A stretch of 64,000 nucleotides of DNA, from positions 1,116,001 to 1,180,000 of the forward strand of contig NZ_AP025464.1 of assembly GCF_024347335.1 (NCBI RefSeq). Direction: 5' to 3'. Below are positions 1 through 8,017 of the stretch, one piece after another (positions within the stretch are counted from its first letter, which is position 1; each line of letters starts with the position of its first letter). This DNA comes from Vibrio celticus. Its GTDB lineage: Bacteria; Pseudomonadota; Gammaproteobacteria; Enterobacterales; Vibrionaceae. Under the pieces are notes generated by a model, which worked only from the letters and a program-made list of their open reading frames with translations, was not told the DNA's origin and made no database searches. Made by a program: the position numbers and the translations under genes.

Positions 1-300
1 AAGCTTGGTATTACCATCGCTCTGGATGACTTTGGTACGGGTAATAACAACATCGAAATCATCAATGTTATCTCTCCGACCTATCTAAAACTGGATCGTT
101 GCTTTGTTAAGGATATCGAGTCAGGAGAGCACCATCAGGGTGTATTGCTTAATATCTCTGAGATTGGACGCTTATCAAATATCACGATGATTTATGAAGG
201 TGTCGAGACGCGCAGGCAGCAATATATCTTGTGCCAGCTAGGCTACAACTTACATCAAGGCTATCTGTATAGCCGGCCCAATGACTCAGAGGAGCAATAG
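1..300 (+). CDS. EAL-domain c-di-GMP phosphodiesterase, C-terminal fragment (gene enters from left edge)
   Basis: Only the last 99 codons are in the window, open from base 1 to a TAG at 298-300. The fragment shows late EAL-domain motifs: DDFGTG, a KLD segment, the EGVET loop (E that helps bind metal) and a C-terminal QGYLYSRP. EAL domains hydrolyse cyclic di-GMP to pGpG. In the DDFGTG segment both aspartates are kept, and EGVET is intact, so catalytic activity is plausible, but the EAL signature itself and any GGDEF or sensory part lie outside the window. No T-rich terminator follows; an imperfect hairpin lies at about 367-397. Confidence 0.85.
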   Translation, partial: KLGITIALDDFGTGNNNIEIINVISPTYLKLDRCFVKDIESGEHHQGVLLNISEIGRLSNITMIYEGVETRRQQYILCQLGYNLHQGYLYSRPNDSEEQ

Positions 301-485
301 GCCCCCCTATTAGAAATCTTGATGAGCAACCATTTCCTATTCAAATAATCATCGCTCATACAGCTGCTTGAAAGCCCACAAGGACGTAGGCTTCAAGTAC
401 CCTCCCCGCCAAACATGCTTTATCCAACTATAAAAATATCCGATCCATTTTCATAAAATCCTTGCCAATTCGAATAAAAAGGTTA

Positions 486-507
486 GTGTTATACACATGT
501 ATATCAC
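486..507. promoter_or_regulatory. Putative GntR (YtrA-type) operator
   Basis: An inverted repeat TATACA-N2-TGTATA (490-503), extended by GTG on the left and CAC on the right, sits 15 bp before the regulator ATG. It overlaps a possible -10 (TAGTGT 484-489) paired at 16 bp with TTGCCA (462-467). The position fits autorepression by the GntR protein encoded just downstream. Assignment is inference. Confidence 0.55.
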
Positions 508-522
508 CATGCAGTTTTAATT

Positions 523-894
523 ATGACCGAATGGAAAGACGACCAACCGATCTTTAGGCAGCTTGCCTCAAAGATCAGTGACCAAATTCTTCAAGGTGTT
601 TGGTTAGAGCAACAAGCATTACCCTCTGTGCGCGCGGTTGCTGCCGATCTCAAGATCAACCACCTTACTGTCATGAAAAGCTATCAGTTACTGGTGGATG
701 AAGACTTGGTAGAGAAAAAACGCGGCCAAGGCATGTATGTGGCCGAAGGGGCACTTCAAAAATTGAAAGAGTCTGCACACCAATCATTCATCAACACACA
801 GATCCCAGCCATCGCTGAGACGCTAGGCATCATTGATATGAGTGTCGAAGAACTCGTGAAACAGCTAGCACAACATATAAAGGACAAGTCATGA
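523..894 (+). CDS. GntR family transcriptional regulator, YtrA-like
   Basis: A 123-residue protein with an N-terminal winged HTH of the GntR type (about residues 8-75; note PSVRAVAADL and the wing near KRGQGMYV) and only a short helical tail, the size and form of the YtrA subfamily. YtrA-type regulators usually repress an adjacent ABC-2 transporter operon, and here the stop overlaps the ATPase gene start (ATGA, 891-894), so the three genes are translationally coupled. A palindrome lies just upstream of the start. No good Shine-Dalgarno sequence precedes the ATG (the leader reads gcagttttaatt). Confidence 0.88.
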   Translation: MTEWKDDQPIFRQLASKISDQILQGVWLEQQALPSVRAVAADLKINHLTVMKSYQLLVDEDLVEKKRGQGMYVAEGALQKLKESAHQSFINTQIPAIAETLGIIDMSVEELVKQLAQHIKDKS

Positions 895-1745
895 GTACGT
901 TACTTTCCGTGAAAAACGTAACCAAAACCTATTCAAATCAAGTGGGTGTCGAAAATATCAGCTTTGAGTTAAAGCCAGGGCAAGTACTTGGTCTGCTTGG
1001 CCACAATGGCGCGGGTAAATCGACTCTGATCAAATCACTGCTTGGTGGACACAACTATCAAGGTGAGATTGAAGTAAACGGCTACCACCCTATCCACCAG
1101 CACGCAGAGCTCATGCAGCACTTGTCGTACATCTCAGATGTTAACGTGTTACCAGAGTGGATGACGGTTAAACAACTGCTTCGATACACACAAGGTGTGC
1201 ACCCTAGCTTCAACAAGCAAAAAGCAGAACAGACGTTAAGCAGCACCAATATTAAGTTGTCTTCTACTATCAAGCAGCTTTCTAAAGGAATGAAAGTACA
1301 ACTTCACCTTGCGATCATCATCGCGACTGACACTCAAGTGTTGATCTTAGATGAGCCTACACTGGGCTTAGATTTGCTGTACCGCGATACTTTTTATCGC
1401 CACCTACTAGAATGGTTCCACGACGGCGAACGCGCCATGATCATTGCAAGCCATGAGGTTTCAGAAATTGAACACCTATTAACGGATGTACTGATTTTGA
1501 AGCAAGGTCATTGTGTCCTGCAAAAAAGCATGGAAGACATCGAGAGCGACTATTTCATTATTGAAGTCGCAAACAACCATTCAAGCGAGATTCAGAAACT
1601 CAACCCACTGACCTCACAATCAGGGCTAGGCACTACTAAGTGGTTATTAGAAGGTCAATACAAAGCGCAGGTTGAATCACTGGGTAACATCTATAACGTT
1701 GGTCTCGCAGATCTATTCCTTGCAACACAGACGGAGAAGGCATAA
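891..1745 (+). CDS. ABC transporter ATP-binding protein
   Basis: 284 residues with a Walker A motif GHNGAGKST (near residue 38), a degenerate signature LSKGMKVQL, Walker B VLILDEPTLGLD and a switch His in ASHEVSE. This is the ATPase of an ABC-2 type exporter with a C-terminal extension of about 70 residues. It lies between the GntR regulator and a membrane protein, overlapping both by 1-4 nt. Such GntR-controlled ABC-2 systems often answer to envelope stress or antibiotics, but the substrate cannot be read from the sequence. Confidence 0.9.
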   Translation: MSTLLSVKNVTKTYSNQVGVENISFELKPGQVLGLLGHNGAGKSTLIKSLLGGHNYQGEIEVNGYHPIHQHAELMQHLSYISDVNVLPEWMTVKQLLRYTQGVHPSFNKQKAEQTLSSTNIKLSSTIKQLSKGMKVQLHLAIIIATDTQVLILDEPTLGLDLLYRDTFYRHLLEWFHDGERAMIIASHEVSEIEHLLTDVLILKQGHCVLQKSMEDIESDYFIIEVANNHSSEIQKLNPLTSQSGLGTTKWLLEGQYKAQVESLGNIYNVGLADLFLATQTEKA

Positions 1746-2602
1746 TGCATCCAAGTTTTTACATGCTAGAAAAAGAACTCATCGAGCACAAAGTTAACAC
1801 TCGATTGCCTCTGTTTGTCGCGTTATGTGGTTTCTTACTGTTCGTTGGTCTGTTCTTTAATGGCGCAGCACAACATGAGTTTTTCTTTGAAATGCAAGTG
1901 AACGGTGACGTGAGCGACATCCACAGAGAGTTCGCACAAGATCTCAACTCAGTGATCTACTTTGGTGCGGGCCTTATTTCACTGATCCTGTCGACGCTAT
2001 ATATCCCTAAAACGCTGCGTAAAGAGCGCCAAGAAGGCAGTTCGATGTTTTGGAGAAGTATGCCGGTATCTAACGCAATGACTCACGGCGTGAAGCTAGG
2101 ATTCGGTTTAGTGGTTATTCCGGCTATCTGTGCATTGTTAGTGCTGTTCGCAGATTTTCTATTCTGGATATTGAACGTCTCAAGTGAACAACAACTGGCG
2201 CTATTGGTTGAGCAGCAATCTCTGTTTTATGTGCTGAGCAACTGGGTCGTGTTTTTTGGACGAATGATGTTAGTTGCACTGGTTTTATTGCCACTGGCAA
2301 CCGTCACTCTAGCGATTTCGCAGCTGGTAAACTCTCCATTGCTTGTCATTTTCATCTCAAGCTATGCGATTAAGTTCCTCTCTGTCGCCGTTTTTGGGTT
2401 CTATGGCATCAATGACTTCCTATCTCTCATCGCGTCATTGCCAATGAATGTGCTCATAGCAAGCAACCCATTAAGTGCGATTGCAGAAGCGCCGATTTTA
2501 TCTCTAGGTATTTACGCACTGATCGGTGTTGGTGGCTATCTGCTGAGCCTAAAGCTGAACCGAACCGATGATGTCAGTTTGAAGACGCTCTTCCAACGTT
2601 AA
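1745..2602 (+). CDS. ABC-2 type transporter permease
   Basis: 285 residues with about six hydrophobic segments (first near residues 22-40, last near 258-272) and a long polar stretch after the first one. The ATG overlaps the ATPase stop by one base (TAATG), so this is the membrane partner of that ATPase. There is no signal peptide and no catalytic motif. The substrate is unknown. The gene ends about 70 bp before a rho-independent terminator, which closes the three-gene operon. Confidence 0.85.
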   Translation: MHPSFYMLEKELIEHKVNTRLPLFVALCGFLLFVGLFFNGAAQHEFFFEMQVNGDVSDIHREFAQDLNSVIYFGAGLISLILSTLYIPKTLRKERQEGSSMFWRSMPVSNAMTHGVKLGFGLVVIPAICALLVLFADFLFWILNVSSEQQLALLVEQQSLFYVLSNWVVFFGRMMLVALVLLPLATVTLAISQLVNSPLLVIFISSYAIKFLSVAVFGFYGINDFLSLIASLPMNVLIASNPLSAIAEAPILSLGIYALIGVGGYLLSLKLNRTDDVSLKTLFQR

Positions 2603-2672
2603 CGCATTCGCTCCTGACGTTGGTGTTATCTCTCCCGAGCAGGTAACCACATCAGATATCAAAATCTAAATC

Positions 2673-2703
2673 AAAGCTTCTGAGAAATCGGGAGCTTTTT
2701 TTG
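2673..2703 (+). terminator. Rho-independent terminator of the GntR/ABC-2 operon
   Basis: The arms AGCTTC and GGGAGCT flank a loop of about 9 nt and are followed by a run of seven T. It ends the operon that finishes at 2602. Confidence 0.75.
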
Positions 2704-2812
2704 ATCACGACTTTGCGAATACAGAGATGGGTAACAAGAACAAAGAGACAGAGGGGTTTTAGTTAGGAGTAACAGAGTGAAGCAACAAGAGAATCTAAGA
2801 GGAGGTATTAAT

Positions 2813-2853
2813 GAGCTGACATTGAATGCATTGTTGTTAATGCCTGTCAGCTC
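2813..2853. repeat. Nested inverted repeat (possible structured RNA element)
   Basis: Perfect 9-bp arms GAGCTGACA/TGTCAGCTC enclose 23 nt that contain a second hairpin GCATT/AATGC. The left arm begins in the second codon of a mini-ORF (ATG at 2811) preceded by GGAGG at 2801-2805. There is no T run, so it is not a simple terminator. Confidence 0.55.
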
Positions 2854-2940
2854 TTTGGAGGATGATTTCTTTAGTCGCCGACCAGATGAAGATCCTTGAG
2901 AGTGCTAATGAAATCGATTTGTAGCGTTTTACATTTGATT

Positions 2941-3001
2941 AAGCTTTTCAGCTTTTTTTATCTTAAAGCTTTACGATTTAAAGCTTATTTCTTTGAAGCT
3001 T
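2941..3001. repeat. Four phased AAGCTT hexamers
   Basis: AAGCTT occurs at 2941, 2966, 2981 and 2996, the last three at an exact 15-bp period, in a very A+T-rich context with T tracts. It could be a decayed tandem repeat or a curved DNA segment. Confidence 0.45.
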
Positions 3002-3542
3002 CTTTCGCTGTGTCTTTCCAGTATTGGATGCGAACGCGATGAAGCTGTGCTCTTCTCATTTTTTTCATAAGGGATATTTCCTTTTCTTTAACTGCTCTTC
3101 ATGAGCTATTTTTATTGCCAACCATTCGAATCTAACGGTGTTTGATGTCCAGATCAATGATACAAATCACAAAATTTATAGAGTTTTGAGTACCATTTAC
3201 ATCAAAGTATGACCTAGCTATCAACTATGGCTCAATTCAATCCTATGAGCCGCTCTTCAAAATTAAGGTTAGTTCTCTCAGATGACAAATTCATTTCAGT
3301 ATCAATACAGTTCAATGATACTAATTTAATAGACCGGACCAACGCGGATTTAGTTCCAGCATCTTATCTTTTATTACTCGCCTTACCCATAAAGTTACAG
3401 CGTAACTAGGCCTATATTCAATGTGAACAATTAATCGCCACATTAGCCTATACGTCACAACATCAAAATGGGATTATGTTTGTAACGGGTGGAACTTTTG
3501 ATAGAAAAAAGCCGTAGTGAATAAAATTAAATGGACGTAATT

Positions 3543-3830
3543 ATGAGTAAAGTAATTCTGCAAGGGCATATTCTAGTGCCAGACAACGACCTAAAAGCCG
3601 TCACACAAGCCTTGGTTGTACACAAAGAACTGACACTGGAAGAACCTGGTTGTATCGTGTTTCGAGTCAGTCAGAGCACGCTTCAACCTAATCGCTTTGA
3701 AGTGTATGAAGAATTCACTAGCCGAGAAGCATTCGAAGCGCACCAACAGCGAGTCAAAGCCTCTGAATGGGGTGAAATCTCCAAGAATGTGACTCGTCAT
3801 TATCAAGTCACCGATGTTCCGACATCATAA
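3543..3830 (+). CDS. Antibiotic biosynthesis monooxygenase (ABM) domain protein, quinol-monooxygenase-like
   Basis: 95 residues forming one ABM-type ferredoxin-like domain: an early VILQGHI strand, the EPGCIVFRV segment, FEVYEEF, then a helix with AFEAHQ and a terminal SEWGEI. Proteins of this YgiN-like family are small dimers that oxidise quinols or act in unknown redox steps. A longer start at 3531 is possible, but the ATG at 3543 has GGAC about 7 nt upstream, and MSKVILQGHI is the usual type of beginning. The stop overlaps the ATG of the next gene (TAATG), so the two are probably co-translated. Confidence 0.82.
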   Translation: MSKVILQGHILVPDNDLKAVTQALVVHKELTLEEPGCIVFRVSQSTLQPNRFEVYEEFTSREAFEAHQQRVKASEWGEISKNVTRHYQVTDVPTS

Positions 3831-4408
3831 TGATACATCCGCTAGCCAACAGTATCGTCACGTTGATCAAACAAGATCCCTTACGAATGCAGGTTTTAGA
3901 CTGTGTCGCTCAGCTGGATTTGCCGCAGTGCTATGTTGCTGCGGGCTTTGTGAGAAACCTCGTTTGGGATCACCTACATTGTTATGCCTCCCCGACTCCA
4001 CTCAATGATATTGATGTGATCTACTTTGATCCCATTGATACCTCTTACGAATCGGAGCTTAGATACGAGGCTCAGCTTAAACAACGGTTACCCGAACTGA
4101 ATTGGCAAGTTCGCAATCAAGCCTGCATGCACACCAGAAATGGGGATGAACCTTACCAAGGCTCATTGGATGCGATGAGTTATTGGCCAGAGAAAGAAAC
4201 CGCCGTCGCCGTAAAGCAAAGCCTCAATGGAGACATCGAATGTATTTCGTCTTTTGGTTTAGAGAGTTTGTTTGATTTGCAAATCACACCCAACCCAAAG
4301 CGTAACCGAGATATCTTTGATCAAAGAGTACAATCCAAGAACTGGCTGACCCAGTGGCCCAAGTTAACGATTAGTCACAGTGAACTAGCTTTCGAATTCA
4401 AACGCTAA
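3830..4408 (+). CDS. Nucleotidyltransferase family protein (DUF925 / COG3575-like)
   Basis: 192 residues. Near the N-terminus is AAGFVRNLVWD and then NDIDVIYFD, which matches the family's degenerate nucleotidyltransferase core with a DxD-type acidic pair. The C-terminal half holds the conserved GLESLFDLQI and NPKRNRDIFDQRV segments. Family members are uncharacterised, and the substrate is unknown. It is coupled to the ABM gene by a one-base overlap. No terminator follows, only a simple 8-bp tandem repeat. Confidence 0.82.
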   Translation: MIHPLANSIVTLIKQDPLRMQVLDCVAQLDLPQCYVAAGFVRNLVWDHLHCYASPTPLNDIDVIYFDPIDTSYESELRYEAQLKQRLPELNWQVRNQACMHTRNGDEPYQGSLDAMSYWPEKETAVAVKQSLNGDIECISSFGLESLFDLQITPNPKRNRDIFDQRVQSKNWLTQWPKLTISHSELAFEFKR

Positions 4409-4447
4409 AACCATTGACTAAAATCCCAATCAGATCGAACATGCCCC

Positions 4448-4495
4448 ACTTATTAACTTATTAACTTATTAACTTATTAACTTAGTAACTTAGTT
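4448..4495. repeat. 8-bp tandem repeat ACTTATTA
   Basis: ACTTATTA occurs four times, followed by ACTTAGTA and ACTTAGTT, about six units in all, between the nucleotidyltransferase-like gene and the RibD-like deaminase gene. It is likely to vary by slippage. Confidence 0.85.
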
Positions 4496-4567
4496 AGTAA
4501 CTAACCAACTCATCAACCGCGCGTGGCGACTAGCAGCTACGCTCTCTCGTCATACTGAGTAACGACC

Positions 4568-5005
4568 ATGAACCAACAATACATGCTGCAAGCACTCGAA
4601 GCTTCGCGCCAAGCCTTACCTGATTGCCAACCAAACCCGCCAGTAGGCTGCGTTTTGGTAAAGAACGATAAGGTGGTATCTGTTGGGTACACGCAAAAAG
4701 TCGGTGGAAACCACGCCGAGGTTGAAGCACTGAATAGCTATGACAGCGAAACGGACGGAGAAATGGAAGGGGTTACCGCTTACGTAACTTTAGAGCCATG
4801 TTCATTTGTTGGCAGAACACCCGCTTGCGCCAATACATTGGTTAAAGCCGGTGTAAAACACGTAGTAGTAGCAATGCTAGACCCTGACCCTCGCAATAAT
4901 GGCCGTGGTGTTGCGATCCTTGAATCGCACGGCGTGAAGGTGGATGTGGGGTTATGCCAAGCGCAAGTAAGCGCCTTTTTAACCCCTTACCTTGGTAAGT
5001 CCTAG
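4568..5005 (+). CDS. RibD-type deaminase domain protein (stand-alone, no reductase domain)
   Basis: 145 residues, only the N-terminal deaminase half of RibD. Zinc and catalytic residues are intact: HAEVEAL (H and E) and the PCSFVGRTPAC loop (two cysteines). In riboflavin synthesis this domain deaminates diaminohydroxyphosphoribosylaminopyrimidine. The C-terminal NADPH-dependent reductase of full RibD (about 220 more residues) is absent, and the ORF ends naturally without a remnant downstream. It may act on a related pyrimidine or work beside a complete RibD elsewhere. It is convergent with a Nudix gene 17 bp away. Confidence 0.85.
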   Translation: MNQQYMLQALEASRQALPDCQPNPPVGCVLVKNDKVVSVGYTQKVGGNHAEVEALNSYDSETDGEMEGVTAYVTLEPCSFVGRTPACANTLVKAGVKHVVVAMLDPDPRNNGRGVAILESHGVKVDVGLCQAQVSAFLTPYLGKS

Positions 5006-5022
5006 ATCTTAAACAGCCAGTG

Positions 5023-5475
5023 CTAGTTCAATTTCACGCGGTAAAGCGGATTGACTGGCTTATCGACAAAGTATGACCAAATATGATCGTAGACGGCATG
5101 TTGGTTGGGGAACGGCGCAAGTGCTTTCGCTTCCTCTAAATCGCACCAGCAGTACTCTGTATGTTCGTCATTCAGTTCAATCGCTTGGTTGGGTGGGCAT
5201 AGCACCGCAAACACAGGGATTAGCTGAATCACATTAACGTGAGCCTCGTAAAACTGCTCCAGAAACTGCGCGTTATACAAAGCTTCCACTTTAATTTGGG
5301 TCTCTTCTTCAAATTCGCGCACGATAGCCTGCCAACCTGTTTCGCCCGCTTCAATCGAGCCTGCGACATGGCACCAAAACTCGCCCTTCACACGCTTCAT
5401 TATTAGCATTTTCATTTGTCCGTCGATCTCTGAAATAGCGACACCGGATACAATCGAAGTATTGAGTGGAATCAT
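5023..5475 (-). CDS. Nudix hydrolase
   Basis: 150 residues with a Nudix box starting at GSIEAGET and continuing to REFEEETQI. The glutamates that bind magnesium are present (REFEEE), but the usual glycine near the end of the box is replaced by Gln. Nudix enzymes cleave nucleoside diphosphates linked to another group; the pyrophosphatase dedicated to riboflavin or folate intermediates is one precedent, but nothing beyond convergence links it to the RibD-like neighbour. The ATG has AAGG about 7 nt upstream. Confidence 0.88.
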   Translation of the reverse strand: MIPLNTSIVSGVAISEIDGQMKMLIMKRVKGEFWCHVAGSIEAGETGWQAIVREFEEETQIKVEALYNAQFLEQFYEAHVNVIQLIPVFAVLCPPNQAIELNDEHTEYCWCDLEEAKALAPFPNQHAVYDHIWSYFVDKPVNPLYRVKLN

Positions 5476-5650
5476 AGCGTTACCTTAGGTTGAACAAGAG
5501 GGCGGCAAGGCTACCACTCTTCGTTTGTGAAGTTACCTTCTATGATTAAAAACGAGAAGTTACTCATCAATTAATGAAGTTCAAGCCATAGCTCATGGGT
5601 TCAGTGTTAACCATCTCGCTTAGCTATCCAGTAATAGAACCATTTCTTAT

Positions 5651-5679
5651 TTGAGGCGTATTTCGATAAAGAGTAGAAT
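5651..5679 (+). promoter_or_regulatory. Sigma-70-like promoter of the long pseudouridine synthase gene
   Basis: TTGAGG (5651-5656) and TAGAAT (5674-5679) are 17 bp apart. The predicted start of transcription near 5686 lies immediately before an inverted repeat. Confidence 0.55.
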
Positions 5680-5689
5680 CGCCGCCTTG

Positions 5690-5722
5690 TACTGTGTTTA
5701 AAGCCTTTAAACATACACAGTA
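5690..5722 (+). repeat. Inverted repeat at the predicted 5' end of the pseudouridine synthase mRNA
   Basis: Arms TACTGTG/CACAGTA and an inner TTTAAA/TTTAAA pair around GCC, with a 4-nt bulge (5712-5715). It would form a stem-loop within a few bases of the predicted mRNA start, a position known to stabilise transcripts. It could also be an operator. Confidence 0.5.
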
Positions 5723-5768
5723 GACTCACAACCATTTATCACCACGATATAAGTAGTAAGACGACAAT

Positions 5769-7481
5769 ATGCACTCATCCAAACCAACGCACGTCTCAGA
5801 AAACAGCCACACACCTGAGCATTGCTTCACTCGCTTTCAACAGCCGATCGAGTCATATTCGTTGCCTGAGCGTTTCACCTTCCCGTTCTATTATGAACCA
5901 CACGCACTGTGTGAAATCGCTTCTCATCAGCTTCAACAATATCTAGAAACTCAAACCGACTGGCAGCATGACTTCGGACTGGATTCTGACGCTGGTCGCG
6001 GCAAAATGTTTGGTGTGTTACTGGTGAAAAGCCCTGAAGGTGAATTGGGTTACTTCTCTGCTTTCTCTGGAAAAATCGCCGACCAAAACCTACTGCCCCA
6101 TTTTGTGCCACCCGTATTCGACATGTTGAGCAGCGACAGCTTTTTCCATCAAGACACAGCCGACATGATGGCTGTGAATGCGAAGTTTAAAGCGCTGCAA
6201 GCAAACGCTGATTACCTTGAACTGTGCGAGCAACTGGCACAACAAAAAGCACAAGCTGAACAAGAGATCGAAGCGCAACGTCTGTTGATTATAGAAGGCC
6301 GAAAAACACGTAAAGAACAACGTGAACAAGGTAAAGAAAGCCTTGATGAGCAAGCCTTCGAACAGCTAAATAACGAGTTAAACAAGGCCAGTGTTGCCGA
6401 CAAAAATCAGCAAAAATATCTTAAGCTCAACTGGGAACAGACTCTGCAAGTGTTGCAGGCTAAAGTTGATGTGTTCACTAATCAATTAGCTGAACTCAAA
6501 GAGCAAAGAGCACACCTTTCTCATCAGCTTCAACACAAGTTGTTTTCACAATACGCTTTCCAAAATGCGGAAGGAAACATTGAGGATCTGAACCAGATCT
6601 TTGAAGACACCCCAAACAAGATACCACCAGCGGGTTCTGGCGAATGTGCCGCGCCCAAGCTGCTGCAATACGCGTATTTGAACGGTTACACACCGCTGGC
6701 ATTGGCTGAATTTTGGTGGGGTCGCTCACCGAAGTCTGAAATCCGTAAACACAAGAAATACTACGCGTCTTGCCAAAGTAAATGTGTACCGATTTTAGGC
6801 CATATGATGAAAGGCCTAGAGGTGGATCCAAACCCATTGCTAGAGAACCCAGCAGAAGGAAAAGACCTCGATATCCTGTTCCAAGATGAACACATCGTTG
6901 TAGTCCACAAACCAGCAGGTTTTCTATCCGTGCCAGGTAAAAACATTAAAGATTCCGCCTACACACGTGTTCAAGAAATGCACCAAGATGTTGAAGGGCC
7001 ATTTGTTATCCACCGTTTGGATATGGCGACCTCAGGCATTCTGATATTTGCTCTAACACGACGTGCGAACAAAAGCTTACAGAAGCAGTTCATTACTCGT
7101 GAAGTTGAGAAGCGATATGTCGCAATGATTGAAGGTGTACTAGACCAAGACGAAGGCTATATTCGACTGCCATTGCGTGGTGACTTGTATGACCGCCCTC
7201 GTCAGATTGTTTGCTTCGAACACGGCAAGCCTGCAGAAACCAAATGGGAAGTGATTGAGCGAAACGAGCAAACCACTAAGGTTTACCTGCACCCTAAAAC
7301 AGGCCGTACACACCAGTTACGTGTTCACTGTTCACACCAAGAAGGGCTTAACATGCCTATCGTGGGTGACGGCCTATATGGCAATAAAGCCGACCGACTG
7401 CACCTACACGCAGAAAGACTTGCACTGCACCACCCAGTCACCAAAGAGTGGATGGAGTTCCAGTTCGACGCTGAATTCTAA
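5769..7481 (+). CDS. RluA family pseudouridine synthase with a long N-terminal coiled-coil extension
   Basis: 570 residues, against about 220-330 for usual RluA-family enzymes. The C-terminal third carries the synthase: a start near ILFQDEHIVVVHKPAGFLSVPG, the catalytic HRLDMATSG motif (D around residue 415), and the GRTHQLRVH motif. Residues about 140-270 are rich in Glu, Gln and Lys with heptads (KAQAEQEIEAQ, NQLAELKEQ), so a coiled coil is likely. The first 100 residues look like a separate folded part. It would isomerise uridine to pseudouridine in rRNA or tRNA. Long forms of this kind are found in Vibrio and relatives. Which RNA site is modified is unknown. Confidence 0.87.
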   Translation: MHSSKPTHVSENSHTPEHCFTRFQQPIESYSLPERFTFPFYYEPHALCEIASHQLQQYLETQTDWQHDFGLDSDAGRGKMFGVLLVKSPEGELGYFSAFSGKIADQNLLPHFVPPVFDMLSSDSFFHQDTADMMAVNAKFKALQANADYLELCEQLAQQKAQAEQEIEAQRLLIIEGRKTRKEQREQGKESLDEQAFEQLNNELNKASVADKNQQKYLKLNWEQTLQVLQAKVDVFTNQLAELKEQRAHLSHQLQHKLFSQYAFQNAEGNIEDLNQIFEDTPNKIPPAGSGECAAPKLLQYAYLNGYTPLALAEFWWGRSPKSEIRKHKKYYASCQSKCVPILGHMMKGLEVDPNPLLENPAEGKDLDILFQDEHIVVVHKPAGFLSVPGKNIKDSAYTRVQEMHQDVEGPFVIHRLDMATSGILIFALTRRANKSLQKQFITREVEKRYVAMIEGVLDQDEGYIRLPLRGDLYDRPRQIVCFEHGKPAETKWEVIERNEQTTKVYLHPKTGRTHQLRVHCSHQEGLNMPIVGDGLYGNKADRLHLHAERLALHHPVTKEWMEFQFDAEF

Positions 7482-7504
7482 AATCTCTCATTAGTATCGA
7501 GCTT

Positions 7505-7544
7505 TAAAAAAGGAGTCACACCGCTTGTGGCTCCTACCTCTTTT
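7505..7544 (+). terminator. Probable terminator after the pseudouridine synthase gene
   Basis: Nine-bp arms AGGAGTCAC/GTGGCTCCT (one G-T pair) with an A6 tract before and a weak T tract (CTCTTTT) after. Confidence 0.6.
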
Positions 7545-7636
7545 GGGTATATCTCCACGCTTATTGCACTACATCAAGATTCACTTTGTTGTGAAGAGTA
7601 GCATGCCCTCCTTCTTCTCTCCTTGAGGCCTTTGAT

Positions 7637-8017
7637 ATGTCATCAGCTGCTTTGAATATACAACCCAACACAACTACGTCTTCCGTGATCACTTCGCAAG
7701 CACTAAGCTTGAAACCACTCACAGACAAAAAGCCAGACCTAAATTCAGCAATGCTGAGCCTAATTGAAGAAGTTAAAAACGAACTCCCACTTTACGAATC
7801 AGAGACGTTTATCTGTGGGCCAAAAGGAAACTGTTCGGGTTGCTCTAAAAAGCTACTAGAAATGGTCGACAGTGAGTTGATGTACTGGGAGCACAGTATT
7901 TCAATTGGCCAAGGCCCCAACTTCGAAGAACTGCGCCGTTTTGGTAAGCTATGCAGTAGCGTTAGACGCGGTTTAGAGCGTAACGGTTTAGTCGAAAAAC
8001 GCCCAAAGAAAAGATAA
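7637..8017 (+). CDS. Conserved hypothetical protein with a Cys pair
   Basis: 126 residues, not recognised. The first 35 residues are Ser/Thr-rich and probably disordered. The remainder contains ICGPKGNCSGCSKKL, where three cysteines (C-x6-C-x2-C) could hold a metal or form a disulfide, and a basic C-terminal tail (VEKRPKKR). There is no signal peptide or membrane segment, so it is cytoplasmic. The start has GAGG 9-10 nt upstream. It stands alone between the pseudouridine synthase and an efflux pump and gives no context clue. Confidence 0.65.
   Translation: MSSAALNIQPNTTTSSVITSQALSLKPLTDKKPDLNSAMLSLIEEVKNELPLYESETFICGPKGNCSGCSKKLLEMVDSELMYWEHSISIGQGPNFEELRRFGKLCSSVRRGLERNGLVEKRPKKR

Larger units (their letters stand above)
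2704..3542. other. Gene-poor, A+T-rich intergenic region of about 840 bp
   Basis: No convincing gene was found. The region holds a nested inverted repeat (2813-2853) placed just after a GGAGG and a three-codon ATG-AGC-TGA mini-ORF, and phased AAGCTT copies at 2941, 2966, 2981 and 2996. A 60-codon ORF at 3227-3409 has no ribosome binding site and no protein-like composition, and is not called. Confidence 0.6.

Noticed and set aside
367..397. Hairpin with CTTGAA/TTCAAG arms after the EAL gene
   Set aside because: Bulged stem and no T run; not supported as a terminator.
3160..3177. Possible CRP site with a TCACA half
   Set aside because: Only the right half fits; the left half AATGA matches three of five bases.
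3227..3409. 60-codon ORF in the long gap after the ABC-2 operon
   Set aside because: No ribosome binding site, no signal peptide or motif, A+T-rich composition like the surrounding non-coding DNA, and no terminator after it.
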